Of a stretch of DNA of 64,000 bases, positions 35,280 to 47,400 are shown in pieces. The DNA comes from Paraescarpia echinospica (lineage: Eukaryota; Annelida; Polychaeta; Sabellida; Siboglinidae), in contig CM034532.1 in NCBI GenBank assembly GCA_020002185.1, positions 25,274,100-25,338,099 on the forward strand, given 5' to 3'. Both the position numbers and the translations under genes were made by a program. Each line of letters begins with the position of its first letter. The first letter of the stretch is position 1. The notes beneath the pieces were generated by a model, which did no database searches, was not told where the DNA came from, and worked only from the letters and a program-made list of their open reading frames with translations.

Positions 35280-36138
35280 ATCATGAATACAAATATCCTA
35301 CCTCACTGTCTGAGCTTTTTTCCTACAGTAGATTCCTTGACATCTGCAGCTTTTGAGAGAAAAACAAATACGATAAAAGTTCCTTCTTAGTTTGAGTGTA
35401 CCAATAATTGAATTAATCAAAAGTACCTTTTCGCATGTGAACGGCTTGCGTAAAAGCCATTCATGTCAATCACAGCCATTAGTGGCCAGTTTCGTGTTTT
35501 CAGTGACAAACCAATGTAATTTGAGCCATTTATTTAATTAACACTGATTCATTCAATTTGTTTCACTACCAGTTGTGCCAATGATAGTCATTACTGTGGG
35601 CCTATAGACTTTGAACTACTAGTTAATCTAGTGGCCAGCTGGCCCCCCCTCTAAATTCCACCAGTCTTATCAGTTGTAACTATGCATCTTGGCCACTCGT
35701 CTGCCAGTCTTGACGACTCTCTGGAAGACGGTCTCTGGCTAAGCCCCTGCCTCTTAAAAAATCTCTATAAGGTATGGCTGTCTGCAATGCTGGCCAACTG
35801 ATGTGTGAATGTTGTGAAGCCAGTGACGCATACTTCTGTTTTACCAGAGCACCAGCATAGATTATCACAGTACAGCTACGGATGCTCTGATATAAGACTA
35901 CCATTGGTACAAGTGTATTGACCGGGGTAGTTACTTTTCTTTCTCCGCTTTGCTTGATCTCCTTTTGCCTTTGTTGCACCTTGTTTTCTTCCAGCAGTTT
36001 ACAAAAAAAATTGTAACAAGAAAGATTGCCATCCTGTGCAGAAACCAAAGTGGACAAGCTTATATGTCTGGAGTATTTGTCGATTTGGTTTTTAATAATA
36101 TTCACACTGCTAGAATTTACACCAACATTACATAGTAT
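35280..36138. other. No supported gene
   Basis: A 141-codon minus-strand frame at 36105-35680 is open but has no motif I recognise. The DNA is otherwise AT-rich. Confidence 0.35.
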
Positions 36139-36150
36139 GTGTCATCCATT

Positions 36151-36275
36151 TTTATACTCTGTGAGAAAATATACTTTCTAATTGCTAATCTACACTGTTG
36201 TCATTCACCAACGTTACTCCATGTCCTCTATTCTTGTTTGATCTTTAATGAGAAAAAAATATGTCTGTCCTTATA
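36151..36275 (-). pseudogene. CR1/L2-type LINE tail, highly decayed
   Basis: The minus-strand reading gives RTDIFFSH, stop, RSNKNRGHGVTLVNDNSVD. It aligns with RNIFFSVKKDRRTRGHEATL of the 2755-3116 fragment. A still smaller piece of the same block (minus strand) is at 40785-40815, upstream sequence now in intron 1 of the decarboxylase gene. Confidence 0.6.
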
Positions 36276-37048
36276 TATACTGGGCTTGTTAATGGTCATG
36301 CCCATTAATATAAACATGCCATTTTCATAAAAATCTGAAGACTTGCAAAATACATCCATATTATGACTTCCTAACAGTTATTTATTTCATGTTATGCAAG
36401 CAAATTGTTAGACAAGTTGGTTTTAGTGAAATACTTGCAATTTTTGTAAAAAAAATACCGCCCCACGTAAACAATCAATGTTAAGTATCCGGGTGGTTAT
36501 AACCAATGGAAAACAGATGTTGATGTAACTGCCTTGGGAAGTCACGCTCAATTCTGATAAGTCATATAGAGACGGCACTGAATCTAGTGGCTAGATCTAG
36601 CGAGATTCGAGAGGACCTCACGAGATTCAAGAGGACGCATCTTGGAGTCTGATGGATAATGATCCGGTGACTATGTAATCATGCAATAATGTTTAGTTTG
36701 TTTTGCTTGCTTCCCACTCTTGCTTTTAGAAAACAATTTCTTGGAGTGTAAAGGGAGGCGAATGCTAAGTCTGCCCTCTGTAGAAAAGTGCATCAGTCTT
36801 TCTCCACTTTTGTATCTGTATGGACACTTTCTTAATACCTCTTCTTCTTTGTTTAATACACGCACCATGCATGTGAATTACTTACTTACTTATCCTTTGC
36901 ATGCCGTGTGGCACATAAGGCTCGCACAAGATCTCGCCAGACCCCTCTGTCTTGGACTTTCCTTGCTGCTGTGACCCAGGTTAGCAGTCTTTAGTTCTTC
37001 TTCAATTGTTCGTCACCAAATTGTTTTTGGTCTGCCTCTTTTCCTATT

Positions 37049-37914
37049 TCATTCTGGCATCCAGGTCAATGCTGCCTTTGCTGGAATGTCGCTGCTCATC
37101 CTGTTGACGTGTTGCTGATTTGTTGCTTGGTGGAGTATTGTGTAGGAAATGGTCTCGGGCCAGTATACTTTCATTATCTTCCTGAGGCAGGTGTTGTGGA
37201 AGCCTAAGAGTCTATTGGTGTCTTGCTGTGTCATGCACCAGCACTCTGAACCATACATGAGCACAGAGAGGACATTGCTCTTGTAGATTCTTAGTTTTGT
37301 TTTTCTGGAGTATACTGAAGGTTTCTACAGCCATTGTAGATTTGCAAATGCCGACCTGGCTTTTCCCAATCGTGTTTTGATGTCTTCTTCTGCACCTCCT
37401 TGGAGACTGATGATGCTGCCCAGGTAGGTGAACTTGTTCACATATTCGAATGCATGATTGTTAATCATGATAGGTTGCTGTGTCAGGTTGCTGTTTGTCA
37501 ATATTTTTTTTCTTTTTTGCATTAATTAAAAGACCAATGGAACTGGCTTGTTGTTCTAGGTTACCTATTTTCTTTTGTACTTGATCTCGAGTGTGAGAAG
37601 GCAGAGCACAGGTTCTATCTGATTCCAGTCCGCTGTTGGTTGATCATGTTTTTTGTAGTCCAATCAATGGCTAGGGTGAAAAGAAATGAAGTTATGAAGA
37701 CATGACACACCCTTGCTTCATTGATCAGCAGCTATCTGTCTTTGTCCCTGACTGGGGGGTTGACCTTGTAGTTGGTGTTTCCACAAATCTGTTTAGTTAT
37801 CTTGTACACAGTGCTCATCTCATGCCTGCAAGCGGCTGTTTCAGCTTTGTTTGCAAGTTCTTCTAAATGCTTTCTTTTGTCACTTCTAGCTGACTTCTTA
37901 ACAAGTTTGTTCAC
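37049..37914 (-). pseudogene. LINE RT remnants lacking the catalytic core
   Basis: Pieces in order on the minus strand: RHEMSTVYKITKQICGNTNY then KVNPPVRDKDRQLL (linker), LAIDWTTKNMINQQ (late palm), a patch where LDFADD should be but is not, FEYVNKFTYLGSIISLQGGA, DIKTRLGKARSAFANLQ, and MLMYGSECWCMTQQDTNRLL. The stretch normally holding NHRGI, AGFRKGRSC and YVDFEKAFD is deleted between about 37730 and 37690. Confidence 0.8.
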
Positions 37915-38156
37915 CTCACTGTATTGTATTTTTGCAATCTTTCTTTCAGTCTTTCAGATTTGGTTTGTCCAGTTACGATTTTCAGTTGCTTTCTCTCTTG
38001 TATGCACTCCCATGTTTCCGTACTGATCCACTCTTTGTGCTCTCGGGTTTTAATGCCCGGTGTCTCTTTGCTGGTTTGATAGTACGTTTTCTTGATGATT
38101 TCCCACTTCTCTTGTACTTGATCAGATGCATCTGTTCTTCTTCCAACTTCCAACAC

Positions 38157-39091
38157 TTACAATCTGCTTTTTCTGAGCTTCAGCTTGACTGTTGCCTGAA
38201 GTAGATGATTATCGCTGCCAACATCGGCACCTCTTCTAACACAGACATCTAGTAAAGATCGCCGCCATTTTCTGTTGATCATAATGTGGTCGATTTGATT
38301 TTGGTCCCGTGCATTTGGAAAATCCAGGTCAGTTTGTGGATGTCTTTGTGTGAGAACAGGGTTCCTCCTATCACCATATTGTTCTAGCCACAAAAGTCAT
38401 ATAGCATCTTACCATTCTCATTTATGGTACCACATCCTTGACTACCCATGGTTCGTTCACTTCTGACATTGTCAGATCCAACTTTTGCATTGAGGTCTTC
38501 CATGATGATCAAAACGTCGTGTGCAGGCACTCTCTCCTTCTCGGCTTGCAGCATGCTGTAGAAGGCCTCTTTCTCATCCGGTTCTGCATCATTGGTTGGC
38601 GAGTGACATTGGATAATTGTAAGTTTGCTGTGCTTGCCAAAGAACCTGGCTCTCAGTAGTCTAGCACTGACTGGTTTCCATTCTATCAATGTCTTTTCAA
38701 TTCCTTTCTTGAGTATTAGCGTCACTCCTACAATATGGTGATTGTCGTCTCTGCCAGAGAACAAGATTGTCTCTCCTGTCGGGGTGATATGTCTCCCAAA
38801 ACCTGTCCATCTGGCCTCACTGATTCCAAGGATGTGTAACTTGTATGATTTCATCTCACTTATAATTTGTGGTGTTTTTGCAGTATCGAACATTATCCTA
38901 AATTTCCAGGTCCCAATCTGGAGTTTGGTTTTTGCATCCAATAGGCTTATCTTCACGCTACTAGCTTCCTTGCGGCTTTCACTAGCATCAGTCATTCGGA
39001 CTGTCTGAGGATATTGGCTCGTTAGAAGTGATTTATTATTATTATTATTATCCCGGTTTGGTGCCTCAAGCCTCCTTGGTGGCTGGGACAT
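38157..39091 (-). pseudogene. LINE AP-endonuclease domain (CFDP2-like)
   Basis: From ATG 39091: TKLQIGTWKFRIMFDTAKTP, LHILGISEARWTGFGRHITP, LTIIQCHSPTNDAEPDEKEA, DVLIIMEDLNAKVGSDNVRS, then FPNARDQNQIDHIMINRKWR and GADVGSDNHLL after a frame break near 38385. The SEARW, DLNAKVG, QIDHI and SDNHLL blocks are the metal and catalytic motifs of an exonuclease-endonuclease-phosphatase fold, the target-nicking enzyme of RTE-type LINEs. EDLNAK has Glu where GDLNAK is normal. Non-functional. Confidence 0.85.
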
Positions 39092-39310
39092 GTTGATTTT
39101 CTTTTACGAGTTTCTGTAACAAGCTGTTTTTTTACGAGGTAGGGTTATTAACCCTACGCTCAACCCCCAACCTGGAGGGCCAGGAGATCAATTTTAGTCT
39201 AACCTCTACCCTTTAACCAATCCCGCTATGGGTGACCCTACCAGGAGTACAAGACTCCCACCGGCGTAGCTCACAGGGTCACGGAGGCACACAAGCTACG
39301 CCAAGGTAAT

Positions 39311-40435
39311 GATCTTGTAAGAGAGATGCATGTGAATAGCTGCTATAATTTACTGAATGCCTACTAAACAGTTTAGAAACAAAGTATATTTAAATCACTG
39401 GGAGACAGATTGTAAAATAATTGTATCTAGATTTAGCCATTTGGTAAAGTCTGCATTTCAAACCTGCCACATTTAATATGAAATAAATACTATACCATTG
39501 CCGCATCACAAATCTAATAAATTATATAACATCAATGTAGATTATTCTATAGGTTTCTGTTGGTGGTTGTCATCCATTATGTACTATCTGAAGTATTCTA
39601 TACTTTTCTATAAAATTTTACATATTAATTTTTATTTATCTAGATGTTTATAGAAATCTAAAAATTCAAATCTATAGATTTCTTAAAAGGAAACAAAAGG
39701 CAATTGTTTGTGTATATACATGTAAAAGTGTTGATAAAACTAACCATTTGCAACTGTGATTAAAACTTGTATACCACTAATTTACTAGAATAACCTTGTT
39801 GAAGAAACAAAAATTAAATTGGATAGATAGCACCATTTCCATAGGAAGGCTGATGTCACGGGTTTCTATTGTTCCCAGTTGGCCAGTCGCCGAACTAGGA
39901 ATATTAGTCCAGTTTATGACGCACATTAAACCCACGTTACCATATGCCACTTTCAATTATATAAGTTGTTTTTATGTATATTATGAGATGTTATTATCGA
40001 TACTCCCATAGTCAGCATAGCTGTTTATGGCATATATAATTGCCAAATTGCTATAACTTGTAAAACTGTTACATATGCATTGTGCATAGTATGGTATTAT
40101 AATTGTTGTTTACGAATACAAAAGTGTAACTCAGCTTCTGTGTAACTCGGGGTTATTTGTATACATGCTGAACAGTACTAGAGTCCTAGTTTGGAGCTTA
40201 TTGGTCAGTTTACTGCGCCTTGAGCACGATGTCTGTCTCCGTGATATCAAACGTTTTATTAGAATATTCCGCTTTAAGACCACATTCGGAGTAAACCACT
40301 GATATGAAAATGTTGATTGTAGTTGCAAATGGTTAGGTTGTATTAACCATTTTAGGTGCATAACACCAAAAAGTTGCCTTTTTTTTTCTTTTAGGATTTT
40401 TTGCTAAGGTGTGCACGACAACTTTGTCTTTGCAG
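39311..40435. other. Upstream region of the decarboxylase gene
   Basis: AT-rich, no recognised gene. A perfect acceptor (TTTGTCTTTGCAG) ends at 40435, so 5' exon(s) of the decarboxylase transcript probably lie somewhere upstream. I could not identify them. Confidence 0.4.
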
Positions 40436-40477
40436 AATGGCAACAACAGCAACAATCTGGATGTGAATGGTGCGGCA

Positions 40478-41371
40478 ATGACAGAATTGATACGGGACTT
40501 CCTCAGTCCTGCCATGTTCTATGAGCGACTGGCGGACATCGACATTGACTTTTTCTGTGGTGTGCCAGACTCGCTGCTCAAAGGTAATGGTGTCTAGAGA
40601 CAGGGAGATATGTTTTGAAAAGGGTTAGAGCTACTTCCTCAACTGATTTAGTTCGTCACGAATCCGATTCTTTGATGTCTAAATGTCGTTATGTAATGTT
40701 TGAATAGTTTGTTTTAATAATATCTGCAGTCGGTTTAATAAAATAGTGCATGCAATTTGGTTGTTACGCTTATTCTAGTTTCATCTTTCATGAGAAATAA
40801 ATATGTCAATCCTTATGTATACTAGCAAATATACCTGTCGCCTGATGGTAGCTGACAGTCGTGATAGCAGTATTTACCAAGTGTTACAAAACACACAGCA
40901 TTGTTACATAAACACCATAACATCTGGAAACTTATACAAAACAAACCCAATTACTAAGCTGACTTATACCTTGAAGGCATCGAGTGAGTGAATTTGTCGG
41001 TGACACGGTTGTGAGAGAGCATGGAAAGTTGACAACACAGAAACACATGCATAATCATAATGCACGTTTGTATCAAGATTCCAGTTTTGAGAATTGCTTT
41101 AATTGAATTGAATTAAATGAGTTAATAGTTTGTGTGATGACTTCGCCACAGCTACATTCAAAGGTTGCACAACGGAGCTAGTCTGTTGTAGTGGATACTT
41201 GGTAGATTTGCTTTGTCTCAGAATGAATTTGAAATGTGATGAGTGAACAAATTGAATTGAGAAGTATCTCTAAGGAAGTTGATGGTCCTGCTAATATGAT
41301 CACCTCACTATTCATGTCACTTGGCCCTGTCCCAAGGGTGACCTTAATAAGTTAAGTGCACACACGTGGAT

Positions 41372-41449
<78 letters not shown>

Positions 41450-44400
41450 AGACACACACACTCACACACACAATCACACACACACACTCACACAGACACA
41501 CAGACATACACTCAAACAGACACACACTCACACAGACACACACACACAGACACACACAGACACAATAACACAATCACACACACACACACTCTCACACACA
41601 CACATACACACACTCTTACACACACGCACGCACAGACACGCACACACTCACACACACACAATTACACACACACACACTCGCACACACTCATACACACACA
41701 CAACACACACACATACACACACTCTTACACACACTTACACACACACACACACGCATAGACACACACAAACACACACACACACACAACACCACACACATAC
41801 ACATTCACACACACACAAATATGTGTTTTATGTTTCATTTTGTTCTGCCTTTGTAGATTTCTGTGCCTATGTCACTGAGAACACTCCCTCTGAGCGGCAC
41901 GTGATCACAGCAAATGAAGGAAATGCTGTTTCCCTCGCAGTTGGCTACCACATGGCCACAAAACGTTCCGCCCTAGTTTACCTTCAGGTTAGGGATAATG
42001 TCCGACATTAATTATGGTGTACTCACTGTGGCCATGTGAATTAAATAACAGCAATTCCATTTTAGTTCACTCTAGCCAATAATAATCTTTTTAAACATCC
42101 TTAAATGATTTATTTCATCGCAAATCAGATTCGCTGATTTCCATATTTGTAGTATGTGAATAGTTTCAGTAGTGTTTGCAGAGCCAGCTTAATAAAAGAG
42201 TAAATACTTTTGTTAGTATTATCATCAAAATTGACTTTGATTGTTAGATCGGTAAGTATGTTTAGGCAAAGCCACCTTTGCAATTATTTGCAAATTTTTA
42301 CTATGCAATATCAAAAGTAATTATGGTTTATCCAATCATTTCATAGCAACTAAATAAAAATTTGCACAAATGAGCAGGCATATTGTTACGAAACTAGGTA
42401 AGTTTTATTGTTCCTGAAATGAGATGAGATCAAATATTTAATTGGGAGGAACATTTAAAGGTACGATGTCCATTGTTCTTTTACTACTGGTAACATTTAT
42501 TAATACATTGTTCATAATAATGCAATAAATATGTTGAAATATAGTGCATTTAATAAGAAAGTTGTATTCAAATTGTATAAACACAGCAGACAATTACTAA
42601 ACAGACGCTATTGTCTGTAAGCTCATCACATTAAATATAGTGAACATCTGTGGTTTCCTGTTTGTTCATGTAATGCACAAACTATTTACAGAACTCTGGT
42701 CTGGGAAATGCGATTAACCCTTTGCTATCCCTGGCTGACCGTGACGTCTACCATATCCCCATGCTGCTCCTGGTAGGGTGGCGAGGAGAACCGGGGAAGA
42801 AGGATGAGCCGCAACATCGGGTGCAGGGACAACTCACCGCAGGGTTGCTTGGTAGGTGACAGGCAGTCACAGGTACTGTAGGAGTAATCTTGTGTCCCAC
42901 TATGGTGTGTTCTGTCACAAACAGAATTCCAAGGGCCCGTTATTGCCACACCTATAACTGAGCTAAATACACCCACTTTGCTCATATCTATTATAGCCAC
43001 GTTTTCATAATTGCATTAGCCCCACCCTCTTTGGTCACATCCATTATAGCCACTCCTCCATAATTGCACTGACCACATCCACTTTGGTCACAACCATCAT
43101 AGCCACACCTCCATAATTTTGTGGCCACACCCACTTTGACCACAGCTGTTACAGCCAGATATGTCACCAAATTGCTCACGCCTCACATATTCCACTATAA
43201 CCACATCTTTATATATCCTCTAACCATGCACACTTTCATAACAGTCATTATCGCCACACCTCCATTAGTGCTTTAGTCACATTCACTTTGGTCATGATCA
43301 TTATAGCCACACCTCCATAACAGTTCTAGCCACACCCACTTTGTTCAAACCATTATAGCCACACCATAATTTTTCTAGCTACACCCACCTTAGTTATAGC
43401 CATTATAGCCACACCTCCATAATACAGTTAGCCATGTCCATTTTGGTCAAACCCATTATTGTTACACCTCCATAACTGTGCTATCCACACCCACTTTTGT
43501 CACAACAGTTATGGACATACCTCCATAATTGCTGTAGCCACACCTACATTGGCTAAACCCATTCCAGCAAGCTACGCCCACTAGTCTCAGCTTCGAGGCA
43601 ACTGCTGGATGGCGCAGTCAGTTACATAAATCCATCTCGGCGAACTTCACCTTTTTTTGTTTGTAGCCTCTCTTCATATCCCCTTCCAGATACTGCCTGA
43701 TTATGAAGAAGGTGCTCAGCAGGTAAGTCAATCTATGTTGGTGCTACAGTACCGATGATCATAACATTTTCATGCCATTAACACCGATAATCAAAATATA
43801 TTAAGACACTGGCTAAGCATGCAAGGTTGTTGCCATCACTATTAATAATTCATAAATAATAGACATGGAGAAAGTAGGTCATGTTCTCTCATGACAAGTA
43901 ATTAGGATGAAAAATAAGTGGAATGTACACCTGTTTTCATTGGCAAATTGATGATGTTTTGTGTAACTAAAATGCGTCAAGTCACATAACTTGACTGTCT
44001 CAAATTGCATCTACATTAATGATATTATACTTCATGTTTTAATATTTATTACTGCCTTATATTAGATACAAACTGGAATTCAGAAAGGCAAGAACAAAAA
44101 TTATGTAACCTTTCATTTTCTTAATATGAAATCAAATAAACATGTTTTACAACATAAGGAACATTTTACTGTATATTTTAATATGCCAATAAATTAGCCA
44201 ATGAAAATTTGTGTACATTCCTTTAAAACTAATTATTTACTATCAGTATACTAATTGTTTGGTTCAGTTGGACTAGATGTCCACATCATATAAAGTGGCT
44301 GGATACATAATTGTGTGGTTTTACAAGTGGTTAGTTTTTGCAGACTTATTTTCAGATCCTACATTATACAAGAATGTGTATTTAGTTTATGTCTCTTATT

Positions 44401-47400
44401 ATTATTATACAGTTATTTTGCTGACCAAATCGACAGGTTTACTGGTACAGAAGTTACTGACATCTATAGCCATAGCTTATGTCTTAAGCTGATGTAGTCG
44501 GTAGTTTAAAATAAAGCATGTTGCAATCAGCTTAGTATACATAATTATGCATAGTTTCTGCATTTTGTTATGTGAGAAGTAACTGTTACTTAGGAACATA
44601 GGGAGATTTATAACCGTCAAATTGGCACTCAGTTTGTGAAAATGTCTGCTAATGTAGGAGGTGAGAGTTATTGTGGACCAGTATTGAGGCAGGCCTCAAT
44701 ACTGGTCCTTGGTTTTTTCTTCCTTCTTCTATGATCCCGTTTCACTGGTCCCTCTCCACCGCCCATCTCTACACCACTCTCGTTCACCCCTCCCAGTTTT
44801 GTTGAATCTCCCTTCACACATCCCTTTGATCTCAGTAGTGGTCTTCCTCTTCTCCCTCCATTCTCAGCTGATCCTCTCTCGTCATTAAACATTCCCCATC
44901 CATTTGTTTCATGTGTCCAGCCCACTTTATCAACTCCTCACCAGCTTCCTCCTGAAACTCTCCTTCACCCCTCTTCCCTCAAACACCTCCATTCTTCTCT
45001 TGTCTCCTTGACGTCATTTCACTCCAGCAATTTGGTCACAGCCATTATAGCCACACCTCCATAATACCTTTAGTCACACCCACTTTGTCAGTTAGAGTGA
45101 TATCCAGTCTGTTGGAAGCCAGTACAGATGTGTGTGTTGTTATATGACTGTTGACTGGATTGAGCAGGCCCTGCAGGCAGCGAGACACCACATGGACACC
45201 ACCAGCAGCCCCTACTGCCTGCTTGTCAAGAGGCAGATCTTCACGCCCTATAAGAAGCGTGCATCCAAGCCAACGTATGTTCCTCACATATCTAATGCCT
45301 CTTCTCTAGTGCATTCTTCTATTTAGTATATTGGTTTATTTTAACACTCAGTTATGTCATACCTATTCAAGCCAAGCCCATTTATGTTATACCTACTCAT
45401 GTCACACTACTTCATGCCATAATTCACTTCCATTCCAACCAAGAAACACCAACTTCAACGAGGCCATACCCACACAAACCAGGACACACCCTCTCCAACC
45501 AAGAAACACCCAATCCAATCAAGCCACACTCACTCAAACCAGGAAACATCCACCCCAACAACAAAACACCCACTCCAACGATAATACACCCACTCCTACC
45601 AAGCCACACCCACTCACACCAAGAAACACCCACTCCAACTAAGCCACACCCACCCCAGCAACGAAACACACTCCAATAATAATACACCCTCTCCTACCAA
45701 GCCACAACCACCCACACCAAGAAACACCCATTCCAACTAAGCCACACCCACCCCAGCAACGAAACACACACTCCAATAATAATACACCCTCTCCTACCAA
45801 GCCACACCCACCCCAGCTACGAAACACACACTCCAATAATACTACACCCACTCCTACCAAGCCACACCCACTCACACCAAGAAACACCCACTCCAACTAA
45901 GCCACACCCACCCCAGCAATGAAACACACACTCCAATAATAATACACCCACTCCTACCAAGCCACACCCACTCACACCAAGAAACACCCACTCCAACTAA
46001 GCCACACCCACCCCAGCAACGAAACACTCCAATAATAATACACCCTCTCCTACCAAGCCACACCCACTCACACCAAGAAACACCCATTCCAACTAAGCCA
46101 CACCCACCCCAACAACGAAACACACACTCCAATAATAATACACCCTCTCCTACCAAGCCACACCCACTCACACCAAGAAACACCCACTCCAACTAAGCCA
46201 CACCCACCCCAACGACGAAACATCCACTCCAACGAGACACACCAACTGCAACTACATCATATTCAACCAAGCCAGATGCTTACAGTCAAGTCACGCCTAC
46301 TATAATTATGTCATGCCACAACTACTCCATCCAAGCCACAACTACAGTTTAGCTTAATCACAGCAACCCCAGCTAAGCCTCACATCCAAGTTCACATACA
46401 TTACAGCAGTATTCACTTTATGTCAATTGTTACAGGAATCCGGAGATGGTGACACGGGAACATGCCCTGGTGTTGGTGGGAGACACTTTGGGAGACAGGG
46501 ACATCGTTGTTGGCACGACAGGAATGCTCTCCCGGGAGCTGTTTGAATACAGGTACCTTGACTAACCCCCACTTTTCTTCTGTACACCTGTTTTGATGGG
46601 AGCCATGAACAGGCAGAAGTTTGCGCAAAGTAATCACAATGTCACATGCCGACCAAGCAAAGTAATTTTATTGTCATTTTAATGATCGCATAAATAATAA
46701 TATCCTTGATCTTGTGAAATTGCAAGCAGCCCAAACGAAGTGGTCGATAGTGTGTCGTTTTGCTGTGCACAACCAAGGACATTAATTACAATAATTATTT
46801 TAGTCACAAACTAACTGATGATGCTGTCATCTGGAGACTCAGCCACCACTCAGTTAACTCACGCAGGAGAAAGGCCATCTAGAAAAGCACAGCATATCAA
46901 AAACATAAGTGAATAACTTCTTGTGTTTTCCGAAATACATCTTCCAGTTGGTAGATGAGTGACCCAAGGAAGCGAATGAACATAGATAAAGGTGAATTGG
47001 CTTCGATGATGCACAATACTCCTACATTAACTTGTTAATAGAATTGATGTATAGAATTGTCGTTAACAGATCATGTTAAGTTATATTTTTAAAAATCAAT
47101 GTTCGTTAGTGTACGCAGGGCTTTTAGTGCGGGTACTTTTCGAAGTACATTCTGTGTGGTGCTTCAGTCCTGCCTTTCTGTGTTATCTGTTAATAGTTGG
47201 TGGTTTTCACATTATATGATGCGTGTGTGGGTGGTTTCTGGGCACCACATTTATTCTGCTTAGATAGTTAATCATTGGCAACCCCCATTGACAGACATGT
47301 ATGACTCCTCTACGCTTGTAAGGGGATTTGCCTTTGTTATCTAGGCCAACGGCAATGCCTATTTTCATGTCTATGCTTTACTTTACTATATGTAATTAAA

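Larger units (their letters stand above)
36880..39310 (-). mobile_element. RTE-like LINE, internally deleted
   Basis: The minus-strand element starts with a 5' leader (39310-39092) and ends in a tetranucleotide tail (CTTACTTACTTA on plus at 36881-36892). It retains the endonuclease, part of the linker and the C-terminal end of the reverse transcriptase. The polymerase core is missing. See the ORF entries for motifs. Confidence 0.8.

Noticed and set aside
35680..36105. 141-codon minus-strand ORF as a gene
   Set aside because: No motif, no splice or promoter support, and composition typical of the surroundings.
41352..42011. Long His/Thr and Val/Cys frames on both strands
   Set aside because: They are direct translations of the (CA)n repeat in intron 1.
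44675..44708. Rho-independent terminator or pre-miRNA
   Set aside because: Eukaryotic intron, stem only 15 bp, no T-run immediately after, and too short for Drosha processing.
45132..45167. Extending exon 5 of the decarboxylase upstream to include VDWIEQ
   Set aside because: The acceptor ending at 45167 gives phase 0, matches exon 4, and keeps the family spacing EEGAQQ-ALQAA. Upstream acceptors add an unsupported Cys-rich stretch.
45424..46192. Gly/Val/Trp/Cys-rich minus-strand frames of 85-106 codons
   Set aside because: They are read through the intron-5 minisatellite and repeat with its period, so they are not a protein family.
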